Shown: piece by piece, positions 12,266 to 22,080 of the stretch | How positions within the stretch are numbered: the first letter of the stretch is position 1 | Layout of the letters: every line of letters begins with the position of its first letter | NCBI GenBank assembly: GCA_029706075.1 | Contig: JAINUG010000089.1 | Coordinates: 806,001-870,000, forward strand | DNA: 64,000 bases | Direction of reading: 5' to 3' | DNA from: Aldrovandia affinis | Lineage: Eukaryota; Chordata; Actinopteri; Notacanthiformes; Halosauridae | Position numbers and translations under genes: made by a program | Notes under the pieces: generated by a model | Seen by the model: only the letters and a program-made list of their open reading frames with translations | The model's database searches: none | Told to the model about the DNA's origin: nothing

Positions 12266-13722
12266 GGTGTAGATAGTGTAGCCTTGTGAGTACAGCATCA
12301 TAGATGGGGGACACATTCCCACCTTGGGCCATGGCACCTGAGTGTTGACTAAATTAGGAACAGGCCATGGATCAATACAACAGCCAAAGCTCAGGGTTGG
12401 TTGAAGTGGTTGAAGGAGGTTGGTTCAGAAAGTTTCAAGATAGTGATACAAGATAAGCAACAATACATGGGTGGGGGGCTGCTGGCTGGCTTATCCTGTT
12501 ATGGCACTGTTCTAGTGTGTGGATGGTATTTAATCCAATAAATTGAATCAATGGTATTTAATCAACATTCAGGAACTAATTTTGAACCCCATTCAGACTA
12601 ATGAACCAATACACTTCTGGGCCCGGTTTTTCAAACATTTTCTGATCGGATTTTGCCATTTGGATTGGATTTAATCTTAAAACCAGTTTTTTCAAAACCG
12701 AAAAGATAGATTTAGATCATTCTGATCGGGACTCTGATTCGTAAATCCAATCTGACATTTAATCACGATTAAATGTGGCAGTCACGTTTTTTCAGAATTT
12801 AAGGGTTGAGATTGTTTTGATACAAATTATCGGGATAATCCTGATTCTAACATGAGGGTGGATTTGAAAAGTTGAAATGCAATAAAACTGCCACATTTGA
12901 ATGAAACCAAGGTGAGGATGCTGAGAAAATGTTTCATATTTGAATTCAGGTACAGATCACTGTCCACATCCCTCACAGATCCGTAATTTAGAACGAAGAG
13001 ATTAAAAAATGTGCTTGTTTGGGGCTAGAAAATATCCAAATTGTAGGTAGATTACTGCACAAGTTTTGTGCAGCAATACACAATATGTCTATGTTGTGAA
13101 GCCGGCCGAGTGATTTTAAGTGATTGATACCGTCTCTGCGGTTGTGCTTTAGCTATTGAAAGTTCTATCTCACACAATTTTCATGCTGTTCATCTGTTTT
13201 TGTGAAATACTGTGGGATACTGTAGTAGCTTGAATATGAAATATACAGGGATTCCCCCTCCCAAGTCATTTCCTGAGACATATCTCCTGTGACATGAATA
13301 ACTTCTGCACGCATGAAAAATCATATTATACAAACACTGCAATATATTGTTGCTCTTCTTGCCTCCTATTCCTCTAAGAATTTATAAAGCTATTGTGAGA
13401 CGATGGAAGATCTCAGCGGCTACAAATCTTTCCTTCGCAAAGCGATAGAAATACTGGTCTCTTAATATGTAACTGATATTTAAAACCATGATTTAAAATA
13501 CATTGATGCCACCGCGCAACGGATTTTACTGCGCTGGATGAGAGACGACCCAATTGTCAGATCTGCTCTTCGGATAAACTTAGTAGCGCTGCGCTTTTTC
13601 ATAGCAACAAAGGAAGTCAATTTAAAAAGTGGGAAAATAAAGCTCAAATCACCAAAAAGCACAAGAAGCACTTGGTGTTTAGCTGTCTGTCGTTAATAAA
13701 TGTGACGCGTTTTCTGTTCCAG

Positions 13723-13791
13723 TCTGTTCCAGCACTACTGCTACTCTCGTGGAGGCATGCGGCACACCTCCTACACCTGCATCTGTGGAAG
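13723..13791 (+). CDS. pepd: PEPD (prolidase), first exon visible in the window
   Basis: The gene encodes prolidase, the cytosolic dimeric metallopeptidase that splits Xaa-Pro and Xaa-Hyp dipeptides, chiefly in collagen turnover. This exon encodes LFQHYCYSRGGMRH followed by TSYTCICG and matches human prolidase from about residue 223. It begins with one base that completes a codon from the previous exon, and ends in phase 2 (GGA AG before gtaagg), joining exactly to the next exon. Upstream there are two copies of tctgttccag in tandem. I place the acceptor at the first copy because reading through the second gives the conserved LFQ. The exon has a stray copy at 47272. Confidence 0.93.
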
Positions 13792-13854
13792 GTAAGGCTC
13801 GTCACAACAGAGCACAATTGTGTATGTGTATCCCCGTTATACAGACCTCCGTGG

Positions 13855-13985
13855 GTCCGTATTCACAAATCGTCTCAGAGTAGGAGTGCTGATCTAGGAT
13901 CAGATTTTTCCTATCTATATCCTAACCTTATCATGAGCTGAAAAGCAAAACTGATCCTGGATCAGCACACTGATCACCCACTACT
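13855..13985. repeat. Short interspersed repeat with internal inverted symmetry
   Basis: The start, ccgtattcacaaatcgtctc, and the mirrored blocks gctgatctaggatcag and ctgatcctggatcagc are typical of a small dispersed element common in fish introns. It is non-coding. The family name is not certain, and it may be a MITE or a SINE fragment. Confidence 0.45.
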
Positions 13986-14794
13986 TTGTGATGCTTGGGG
14001 CCGGGCCTATTTCAAATACTTTAACCCTTTAGACACTAGTCAAATTCTCCATTTTACTGACACATTTAAAAGAAACATTATTTCACCAATATTCAGAAGA
14101 AAATTCTTCTTTTGCCTATTACATTTATCAAAGGATCCGGAGGAGTGTGAATTAAAAACGATAACCTGTACACTTATAACAATCTACATAACGTTAGATA
14201 AACGACTGAAAGTTTAAAATATACATTTTTATATTTAAAACCTCATTAAAATGTTAACAGTATTTCCCACATTGAACACAGTGTTGCACTCGTCTTTTAG
14301 AATATAAACCTATTTTACACTGAAGAAATTTAACTGTATTCATTGTTTCTGCATTACTCTTTATTGAAATAAGTGTTTTAGTGTTCTTTTCTGGCATAAT
14401 TTGCAACCAGTCATCTTCTAAAATGAACACCTCTGGCTTACAATTTCGCGGCCAACCACACGACACACAAGCTGCTCAAGCATCAATTGGGGGGTTCTGT
14501 GGAGCTCACAGGAGTCCGTGTGTGTCACATTTGCAAACAGGATGGCAAAGATTAAAAGCCTAAATTACAATTCCCCTTAAAAACGTATTAATAAAAAAAA
14601 AATGCTCTGTAGGTGAAGTGATACCGCTGTTTTTCTACCTTGTCTTAATAACCCTGGGGTGAACGCTAGAGACGAAGATTCACTGCTCTGATAGACAGAA
14701 GACTAAGTACTGTCATTACAACAATGTGCTTCAAGAGATTAGTCATTTGCCATTCAGAAAGACTCACTTGGGCTACTGACAGTGCACAAATCCT

Positions 14795-14880
14795 CCTTTT
14801 ACTGCATGTTCCAGTGTATAATGCCCCTCTTACTGCACATTTCAGTGTATATTACCCCTTTTACTGCACGTATATATATT
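14795..14880. repeat. Small tandem repeat, about 3 units of 28 bp
   Basis: Units reading approximately ttactgca, then gttccagtgtataatgcccc, recur three times with substitutions (ttactgcatgttccag, ttactgcacatttcag, ttactgcacgta). It is a short diverged minisatellite in the PEPD intron with no visible function. Confidence 0.6.
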
Positions 14881-15852
14881 ACCTCTGGGACAGCCCCCAA
14901 ACTACTGGAGCAGAGTCAGGTTACTGAGCGAAACAGGGTTTTCAGTTCAAAGAGGTTCCACTCTGTCACCAGAACACGCGGCTGGCCCTAGAGATAACGC
15001 TCAAGATGCTTGTGTCACGGCCAGGCCCTGTGGGTTTGGCAGCGTTAGCGTGAGCGCTCGCGCCAGCGCCACAGCCTCGCCGGTGCAGCTCTCCTCACCG
15101 CGAGGCTCAGGTCCCACGGCCACGGTCGGCGCAGCGTGTTCTCGCCTTATCGGCGAGATTAAACCTCTTACGAGAGACAGCCTGAAGCATTCGCTCCGCT
15201 AAACCTCTCCGCACTCTACTGTGGTGCCTGGGGTAGGAGATACGATCGCGATCATTTGCATGTAATGATTCGTTTTTGAGAATGGGCTTGTTGACATTTA
15301 CAATTCGAGTACAGCGTGGGTCATTTGTCTCAACAAGAAGAGCTCTTCCTACCGATGTTGGGCGCACACACACACACACACAGACACATGCAAACAGAGC
15401 TCAGCGAACCCACTTTACAGGGCTGTCTGTTAGGGAGGAGCAGATGAAAGGTCACACGCTATGGGACCCAATGGCAATCGTTATGCATGTGGAACATTAC
15501 CCCTTTCAGTCAAACGGTGGAGGTAAAAGCTCAAACCTGCCAATCACACACATTGCACCTGAATACCAATGAAACAAAACCAGTTTTTATCTGTAAATAA
15601 TAAACCACTCTCAGTGGTCATGGCTTTTCGTGCCACTTAACTATTTTCCTTTATCACATGGGATTAAGATATAAGTAATATAGAAAATGTATGCGCATTT
15701 GATACATTGTGCAGTGGTATTAAATTCATACATAAGATTGGATTCAAAAGTGAACTTATGATTTACATAAACAGCCAAAACTCTCACAAGGAGAAATATT
15801 ATGAAGAAAATAATTTAGGGATTGAACATCAATTCCTTTTGTATGTAGCAGG

Positions 15853-16006
15853 AGTAGAAGCAGGAAAATGTACAACAAGCTAGTCAGTTGTTTCAAAATA
15901 TCCGTACTTCAGGGTGATTAAGACCCCTCCGCTTAGCATAATCCTGCCCTGTAGTTATTTTGAAACAACCGATTTGCTCGCTGTACATTATCCTTCATAT
16001 ACACTG
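15853..16006. mobile_element. MITE-like long hairpin just upstream of a PEPD exon
   Basis: The arms at 15853-15906 and 15951-16006 are imperfect inverted copies of about 54 nt each. They share the core gttgtttcaaaata / tattttgaaacaac and the outer block aatgtaca / tgtacatt. A 44-nt centre lies between them. This is the structure of a foldback MITE. The right arm ends only 35 nt before the exon at 16042, so it occupies the region where a branch point would normally lie. No target duplication was defined. Confidence 0.65.
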
Positions 16007-16041
16007 AAGGTAAATAAAGTGAGCATTGCTTGTTTTGGCAG

Positions 16042-16119
16042 TGGAAACAACTCTTCAGTCCTGCATTACGGCCACGCTGGAGCCCCCAATGATAAGACCA
16101 TTGAAGACGGAGACATGTG
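16042..16119 (+). CDS. pepd: PEPD exon with the [10 protein letters not shown] motif
   Basis: Encodes [18 protein letters not shown] followed by KTIEDGDMC. The histidine of HYGHAGAP corresponds to the conserved active-site histidine near residue 255 of human prolidase, which helps bind substrate. The acceptor is ttttggcag at 16041 and the donor is TG|gtgagt at 16119. The first base completes the serine codon left by the previous exon. The last two bases give TG, which is completed to cysteine by the next exon. Confidence 0.95.
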
Positions 16120-16356
16120 GTGAGTCATTTTAATCAGCTAGAAGGTTAGAAGCCAATAGATATCCTTCAGCCAGCTGAAATTGACCAATCAAGCTTCTTG
16201 TTGTGATTTTGTACTGCAGGTATGTTTTTGCACCAGGTATTGTGCATCTAAACTCTCTTCCAATAAGCTAACTGAATGATCACTCCCAGTGATCGTCTTT
16301 ATAATTGCACCAATCAATTTGTCATCGTTTTATTTGTGCATTAAGCTCAATAGATG

Positions 16357-16430
16357 TGTTTAGTGTTACATCTCCCTCTGGTGCCCATGTCCCAGCAGTA
16401 CATTGTTTCTGTTCCCTCAAATATGGTACG
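16357..16430. repeat. Segment with a homologue at 50384
   Basis: The run ttagtgttacatctccctct and the following 50 bases (tgtttctgttccctc near the end) closely resemble 50384-50465. The similarity is clear by eye, but the pair may be either two copies of an unnamed dispersed repeat or part of a segmental duplication (see the PEPD exon relic). Nothing coding is seen. Confidence 0.5.
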
Positions 16431-17286
16431 CGTTGACCTTTAACAAATAAAGTGACGTGATGGTCGTAATCTGAGTGGGGGCGCTAGCTGATCTTAATCA
16501 CCACGTCTGATCATCGTTTTAGCATTAAACACGGCCATACCTGAATTGCACTTATCAGAGATAAAGGAGGGTTAAATTGTGAGCTTGTTCAAAGTAAATT
16601 GCACTATGGCACTATATATGCTTTTACATATTATATTTATTACGTTTACATTGCATTTATTATATTTATTACATATCAGTATATTGAGAATGTCAGAATA
16701 GATATAAGGATTGCAGATTTGATGGTAAATGGCTATGTGTACAACACATGCGTATGTGAATGGACATAAACTAGGAGAGCGTAGTACCTTCCTATCTTAC
16801 CCGTCCTTCCCTTAAATTATGATATTTTTTAAATTATGTTATATATTAAATAAGATCTCAAATTCCCTCTGCAACTGTTAATTAAATCATATTTGTGAAT
16901 GTGGGGAGTCAAAGCATTGTTGGAGTGGGTTTATTATTTAATAAGCAGTAGGGTACAGCATATCTGTGTGCTGTAATTATGCTGAATTTGTGCAGCTGTC
17001 CCATGAGCGTGTGTGCTGATGGAGAAGTCAGCCAAAAGACAGTTCATTTAAGTGGAAATAAAATGGCTGCTCTAAGCACTCCTGTTGACAATACATGAGC
17101 ACCTTTTGAGAGAGACACAGCTTCAGTCCGAACCATTATGATTGTTACTCATAAAAGTATGCAAGTTGAGGTTTTTAGATTTGATTTATGTTGTCACTCT
17201 GACTCTCAGGTTTGCATATTCATATAAGGCATTGGTTCTCAGTTCAGTGACACACTGGCCAAATAAGTTATATATATTATAAGTAA

Positions 17287-17290
17287 GGTA

Positions 17291-17321
<31 letters not shown>

Positions 17322-17345
17322 ATATACATATACATATATAATAAG
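17287..17345. repeat. (TA)n microsatellite
   Basis: Alternating TA with a few G and C interruptions, in the PEPD intron before the exon at 17663. It is self-complementary and able to form a cruciform. No function is evident. Confidence 0.9.
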
Positions 17346-17662
17346 GAAATACCTTGTGTTGCCAGTGTCATACACAATAGCGACCCCTTCAGGTCGATCA
17401 GGTAAGTGCGGTCTGCCTGCACCGGCTGCGCAGTCCTCGGGCACACTGGCTGCACGGCTCGGCCAGTGAATACACGCTTTTCGGAGGTGCTAGTCAGCTC
17501 CCTCCTGAATCAAGGGAGGATGTTACAGTGGCAGGGCAGGCTTGGAGTAGCAATTTGGATATAGATGAATGTGGATTAATAAGTTGTTTCTAAAAAAAAA
17601 AATAAAACTATTTTACTGTTTGTTACCGTTTTAAAAGTGATGTTTTTTGTGATCTATTGCAG

Positions 17663-17811
17663 TCTGTTTGACTTGGGCGGAGAGTATTACTGCTACAGTT
17701 CTGACATCACCTGCTCCTTCCCGGCCAATGGCAAGTTCACAGACGACCAGAAGGCCATCTATGAGGCTGTGCTGAAGTCCTCCAGGGCGGTCTTGGCTGC
17801 CATCAAACCAG
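17663..17811 (+). CDS. pepd: PEPD exon carrying metal ligands Asp276 and Asp287
   Basis: Encodes [19 protein letters not shown] and on to [11 protein letters not shown]. The aspartates of LFD and SDITC correspond to Asp276 and Asp287 of human prolidase, two of the five residues that hold the Mn2+ pair. Both are intact. The acceptor is tctattgcag and the donor is CCAG|gtacag; the exon ends with one base of a glycine codon. A C-rich run (17819-17828) lies just inside the next intron. Confidence 0.96.
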
Positions 17812-18378
17812 GTACAGCCCCCCCCCCCTCCTCTCTTGCTCTGCATTTCTGAAATTGAACTGGACTGAACTGAGCTGAGTTTTGTGACTCGTGTTTTCTC
17901 TCTAGTCTATAATAGTTATATTCTTATTCTTCCTTCCCTGGAACACCTTGAAGGTTTTAATGATCTATTCAGTTCAGGCTTTCTCATTTTTTCCATCCAT
18001 CAAAAAGGCCTTAGTTGGTTCCCTGTGGTGATATAACATCTCTGCGAGCAATGAAAGCGTTTTACTTGCCATGAGGAGCGATGAATGAATGAGGCAGGCA
18101 GGGACGTTTTGTTCACTTTGTCTTGCACATCCTTGAGTTTCTCCATCACTCCCATCAGAGGAGGCTGTGCGCAGTAGAACTTGTGTACAGCACATGCACT
18201 CCTCACCTCCCATGTCTGTGACGACCAGGTACAAGATTCAAGTGAACAATCTTTTAAAAATTGTGAAGTGAAAATGTATTAAAACAGGATGTTGTACGTC
18301 GCGTAAACGTATTCATACAGTTGAAGGTCCTTCACGGCATTGCATTGAATTCCATTCAAGTTCATTGAGATTTGGGTA

Positions 18379-18384
18379 TTTATT
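18379..18384 (-). terminator. Candidate poly(A) signal for the antisense transcript
   Basis: AATAAA on the - strand (tttatt on +) lies about 360 nt after the TAA of the antisense open frame at 18745-19011. It is consistent with a short intronless transcript but is common by chance in AT-rich intron sequence. Confidence 0.25.
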
Positions 18385-18744
18385 CATGTTCCCTCTATAC
18401 ACAGATTCATTAGTTACATTCACGACAATCGTAAAGGTCGTTCATTTATCCAGAATCGTCTCCGCACACAAGTTACAGCTTGATTCACCTCTCACACGGC
18501 GGCCCAGCTTATCCTCTTCACGCAAAACACGACAAAAAAGGGTCTCGGTTATTTCAACCGAAGAGCATTTCTCTCAAGGTGCTTTTTTGTTTGGGGTTCT
18601 TTTGTCTTTGCACATCAGACTCATAGCCGAGGCAATAACAACCATCAGCCGTCTCTGTGACAGCAGCCACCACGCCCCCGCACACCTGCGACCTTTACAG
18701 GGTGAGCTCCGAACTGGCACCGCGGCTGCTTCTCTCCCTCTCCC

Positions 18745-19011
18745 TTATTTTATAGCGAGATCGTCCGTCTCCACAGGGGCCTGCCCAGGGATGCGCAGGG
18801 AGTCGGGTTCCTCCCGGCTCCTCCGTATCTCCAGATCTTCCTCGGCAACATCCGAGGACAGGCAGCGGCGACAGAAGTCCCCAGTGGTCCGGCGGTGACA
18901 TTCAGTGCAGCGCTGCTTCAGAGGCGGTGTGTAGGCCGGCTGTCAGAGACGTCCTTCACACCAAACCGGGAGGAGGAGGAGGAGGAGGAGGAGGAGGCCA
19001 GGGGCGGCCAT
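18745..19011 (-). CDS. Candidate small secreted-protein ORF with one in-frame TGA
   Basis: I do not recognise this gene. On the - strand an ATG at 19011-19009 in strong Kozak context (aaagATGg) opens an 88-codon frame ending in TAA at 18745. It reads MAAPG, nine leucines (from a CTC repeat), then PVW, CEG, RL, a TGA at codon 23 (18943-18945), and then 65 more codons. The later part has a CTEC...CRRC pair with eight residues between, as in a zinc ribbon, and an acidic/basic end (EEDLEIRRSREEPD). The start resembles a signal peptide. The ATG sits inside a YY1-type AAGATGGCCGC motif, as at many CpG promoters. Possible readings are a selenoprotein with Sec at TGA, a gene lost by a CGA-to-TGA change, or an accidental frame. 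It lies antisense in a PEPD intron. Confidence 0.3.
18970..18996. repeat. (GAG)9 microsatellite
   Basis: Nine GAG units. Read on the - strand as CTC they form the leucine run of the candidate signal peptide of the antisense ORF, so its length may be polymorphic. Confidence 0.9.
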
Positions 19012-19060
19012 CTTTAGACTGTTCCTAACAACTAGCCACGTCCCACTGAATTTGACGCGA
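18985..19060 (-). promoter_or_regulatory. YY1-type motif and GC-rich promoter-like sequence
   Basis: On the - strand AAGATGGCCGCCCC (19001-19014) matches the YY1 element often found at the start codon of CpG-island genes, oriented toward the antisense ORF. The surrounding 18.65-19.0 kb is GC- and CpG-rich relative to the flanking intron. This suggests a promoter firing leftward, but only transcript data would settle it. Confidence 0.35.
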
Positions 19061-19781
19061 GCGCTGATCTTCAAAGGGCTCCTTCCTTCAATGTCGTATA
19101 GGGGGGGAAAAAATAGCATATTTAGGCCATCTTTTATTTTTTGGACTTGCCAGGCAGGGAGAAGAAATCCTTAGCGGGCATTTACGAAAAATAAAAACCT
19201 GTCAGTGACAATCATCCTGGATTCCAAGTTGTTGAATTACAAGTTATGAATATAAATTGACTTGGCCTTTTCTCCTTTTTTCCCATTAAGATTCCGGGGG
19301 AATGCGGGGTAATTTCTGTCAGCAACCATCTAAATAACCGTGTCTGTCAAAACCTTTTTAGTTTTGAATTACTGAGACAGTGCCACCGCCTCCCTCTTTT
19401 TTCTTTTTTCTTTTTTACAAGTGTTTGCTTTTGTGCTGCGGTGCTTGTTGCTCAGTCATATGTGACAAGCTGTTTCAGGGAAGAGGCAATTCACTTAACC
19501 CTGCAGTTAAGGTGTTCAAACAGAATTATGTTGTGTATCAGTCAAGGCCGTCGTGGCCTTTTAAAGCGATCCCTTCTACTGCACGGCAACTCACGAGTGA
19601 CATAAAGTTGACGGTCACAGCCACGGTCTGGAAAACGACTTCACGGTTGAGGCTTTGCAGAATGTTGCCGTGATCGTGTCTGAACGCAGGAGTAGATGGG
19701 CAGCTGCCGTTGTGCAATGTGCAAATTGATGGGTGGTGCATGGCCCGGGTGAGGGTGACCCTCCCTTTCGCTCTTCGCCAG

Positions 19782-19966
19782 GGGTGCTGTGGCCGGACAT
19801 GCACCGTCTGGCTGACCGCGTCCAACTGGAGCAGCTGGTTGAAGTGGGAATCCTGCGCGGCGACGTGGAGGACATGATCAAGGCCCACATGGGCGCCGTC
19901 TTCATGCCCCACGGCCTGGGCCACCTGCTGGGCATCGACGTGCACGACGTGGGCGGGTACCCAGAG
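19782..19966 (+). CDS. pepd: PEPD exon carrying metal ligand His370
   Basis: Encodes [14 protein letters not shown] through [20 protein letters not shown] to VGGYPE. The first His of HGLGH corresponds to His370 of human prolidase, a metal ligand, and the [12 protein letters not shown] run is a pita-bread (creatinase-fold) signature. The acceptor is cttcgccag and the donor is GAG|gtcagt. The exon begins in phase 1, taking its first G from the previous exon, and ends on a codon boundary. GC content is high, as in the other PEPD exons. Confidence 0.96.
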
Positions 19967-20689
19967 GTCAGTGCGCGGCGTGGGTCGAGCGATTGAGCGC
20001 GAGCGTGACAGCGAGTCTGCGAGAGAATGAAAGCGAGCGAGAGACAGACATAGACGGAGCGAGGGAAGGTGGGGAGAGACTGAATGCGACTGAGTGTTTG
20101 TGTGAGTGCATGAGAAAGTGAGAGGAGAGAGAGAGAGACAAGAGTGTGTTCTTCAGTGTACTAATCTTCAGCCTCTGGTCTACAAGAATCTCCTACGTCT
20201 GAAAATTCAATAGCTGTGGGAGGTCTGATGTGCTCCGCATTGAGGCAAGCAAGGCCACGCTTTGAATTTCTGTCTATTTAAATCATTATTGAGTGCTTAG
20301 ACATTTCAGTAAAAAAGGATCGTTTCCAAATCAGAGCTGGCATTTTCTTCGGTTTGCGGGTTGTCTGTAGATGCCTGTGCAGGGCTTCACAGTTGAACAG
20401 AAGAAAATGGGATTCCCAGCTCTTAACTTTTCTGGCAAGATGGTTCTGTAGGCCCTCATATTTCCTTTGTTTATGAATTTATCTGTCAGAAAAACATCAA
20501 GTAAATTCATGTTTATTCATCACAAAACTGCTCGGAGGAACCTTCTCCGCACGGACCAGAATGCTTACAAATTCAAATGCCCCTGAAAATTATTTTCACT
20601 TTAACAGAGTTCAAACATCTTTCTCCTTGTAAACCTGCTACTGGCAACAAAGGTCTGTTCTATAATTGCACTGTACAAGCAGTTGTTTT

Positions 20690-21029
20690 CTAAAGATTTT
20701 GTTTCAGATTTGTTCCCATTTTCTCCCAATTTATTATCCAATTAGACCCTCTCTTTTCATGTCAATCCCCCCTCGTATTGGGAGTTCGCTGCCATAGCCC
20801 TGAGACCGGCAGTAAGAAATGCGATGTACCGCCTCCTCCGAGCCGGCACTCGCCAAGCCGTCGACTGTAACTCCAGTACACAGAGCCACTCCTATACGCA
20901 GCAAACTCATATCGGCTTCCCTCCCCCTCCCTCCTCCCTGGGGTGGTCAGCCACAATTGTTGCCCCCCTAGTGGCGCTCCCAGCCAGAGCCGATACTGAC
21001 GTGGCCAGTAGAATTGAACCCCGGTCGCA
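20690..21029 (-). mobile_element. tRNA-derived SINE with perfect 18-bp target-site duplication
   Basis: Identical direct repeats tgtacaagcagttgtttt at 20672-20689 and 21030-21047 bound the element. Read on the - strand it has a B-box (ggggttcaattc) near the start, the GC-rich body ending at the block seen on + as cctggggtggtcagcc, and a 3' tail including aattgggagaaaatgg. The 5' tRNA head is truncated, which is usual for incomplete reverse transcription. It belongs to the same broad family as the copies at 32770 and 47558. Confidence 0.85.
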
Positions 21030-21062
21030 TGTACAAGCAGTTGTTTTGACATGACATTTGAA

Positions 21063-21065
21063 TGA

Positions 21066-21112
<47 letters not shown>
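21063..21112. repeat. (ATT)n microsatellite near a splice acceptor
   Basis: About 16 ATT units end 45 nt upstream of the PEPD exon at 21158. They lie in the region expected to hold the branch point. Confidence 0.9.
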
Positions 21113-21114
<2 letters not shown>

Positions 21115-21157
21115 AATGGTCACACCAATAATGGTCTCCTCTGCTGTGGCGGGTCAG

Positions 21158-21349
21158 GGTGTGGAGCGGATCAATGAGCCGGGGCTAAAGAGCCTGAGAA
21201 TGGGCCGGGTGCTGCAGGAGCGCATGGTGCTGACCGTGGAGCCTGGGATCTACTTCATCAACCACCTGCTGGACCAGGCCCTGGCCTCTCCCGCCCAGAG
21301 CTGCTTCATCAACAACGATGTCCTGGCCCGATTCCGCGGCTTCGGAGGG
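21158..21349 (+). CDS. pepd: PEPD exon carrying metal ligand Glu412
   Basis: Encodes [17 protein letters not shown] and, later, [17 protein letters not shown] and ARFRGFGG. The Glu of TVEPG corresponds to Glu412 of human prolidase, a metal ligand. The exon is 192 nt and starts and ends on codon boundaries (acceptor gggtcag, donor GGG|gtcagt). It is clean, with no disruption. Confidence 0.96.
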
Positions 21350-21454
21350 GTCAGTCCACGCGCACACATCCTATCAGCACCTCACAAACACGCTGCCGTC
21401 ATACAGCTCCCCACCCCCCCACACAACGCAGGCTCACACAACGCAATGTATTTA

Positions 21455-21800
21455 TTATTACTTTTTAAATATGTGTCACAATTATTCACACCCTTGTTTT
21501 CAGTACTTTGTGCTACAGACACTACAGTCGTCTTCTTTAGTGTCTTCGAGATCGGTGAACATATGGGGCAGGAGTTTTAACCATTCCTCCATACAGAATC
21601 TCTCAAGATCCTTCAGATCCTTTTGTCTGCGCTTATTCAAACCACACATTTTAGATCAGGTTCAAGTCTGGAGACTGAATTGGCCATTGCAAAACAGTAG
21701 TTTCGTTGCCAGTTAACCATTTCTTGGTCGATTTTGAGGTATGCTTGGGATCATTATCTTGCAGAAAGATCAATTTGTGGCCAATTTTCATCTCCCTGAC
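21455..21800 (-). mobile_element. Tc1-like transposon fragment
   Basis: The sequence contains blocks typical of reverse-oriented fish Tc1 transposases: tcacaattattcacaccctt at one edge, gttcaagtctggagactgaa, and gggatcattatcttgcagaa, which derives from the conserved region before the second catalytic Asp. Only part of the transposase is left and no open frame spans it. The second inverted end was not found. Confidence 0.6.
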
Positions 21801-21942
21801 AGCTGAATATTAATTTTTAAACAAAATCTTTCTCTCTGAGAAATTGCATTAGTATAGTAAAAGATAACGTAAAGCAATAATGTAAATGTAAAGAATATAA
21901 TTTAACAATTTTTTGAGCATACAGTATAGGTCAGTTGACTGT

Positions 21943-22080
21943 ACACACACACACACACACACACACAAACCACTCAGGCGCACACGCGAAACACCAACAC
22001 CAACACCGTGCAACTTCACCACCCACCCACAGACACACACATATGCATGCGCACGCACGCATGAACACACACAGACACGC
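21943..22080. repeat. (CA)n microsatellite and CA-rich tract
   Basis: A perfect (AC) run at 21943-21966 is followed by 110 nt of interrupted CA-rich sequence. The open frames here on both strands are repeat artefacts. Confidence 0.9.

Larger units (their letters stand above)
1..13722 (+). other. pepd: PEPD intron (3' part of a long intron)
   Basis: No exon of PEPD or any other recognisable protein was found here on either strand. The next PEPD exon starts at 13723, so this stretch is read as the interior of the intron before it. A long mid-gene intron is usual for vertebrate PEPD (family knowledge). Apart from the repeats and the CpG-rich block listed separately, the sequence is AT-rich, unstructured intron. 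A diffuse repeat-like stretch around 12605-12800 has mirrored ggtttttcaaa/ttcaaaacc ends and may be an old DNA-transposon relic. I see nothing supportable in 1-2900, 3400-4840, 5265-6300, 6600-7400, 9060-11970 and 12800-13670. Confidence 0.6.

Noticed and set aside
18365-18898. 177-codon + strand frame ending in a Ser/Arg-rich stretch
   Set aside because: It lies opposite the candidate antisense ORF. Its 5' half has plain intron composition, and the Ser/Arg end mirrors the acidic codons of the other strand. No domain is recognised.
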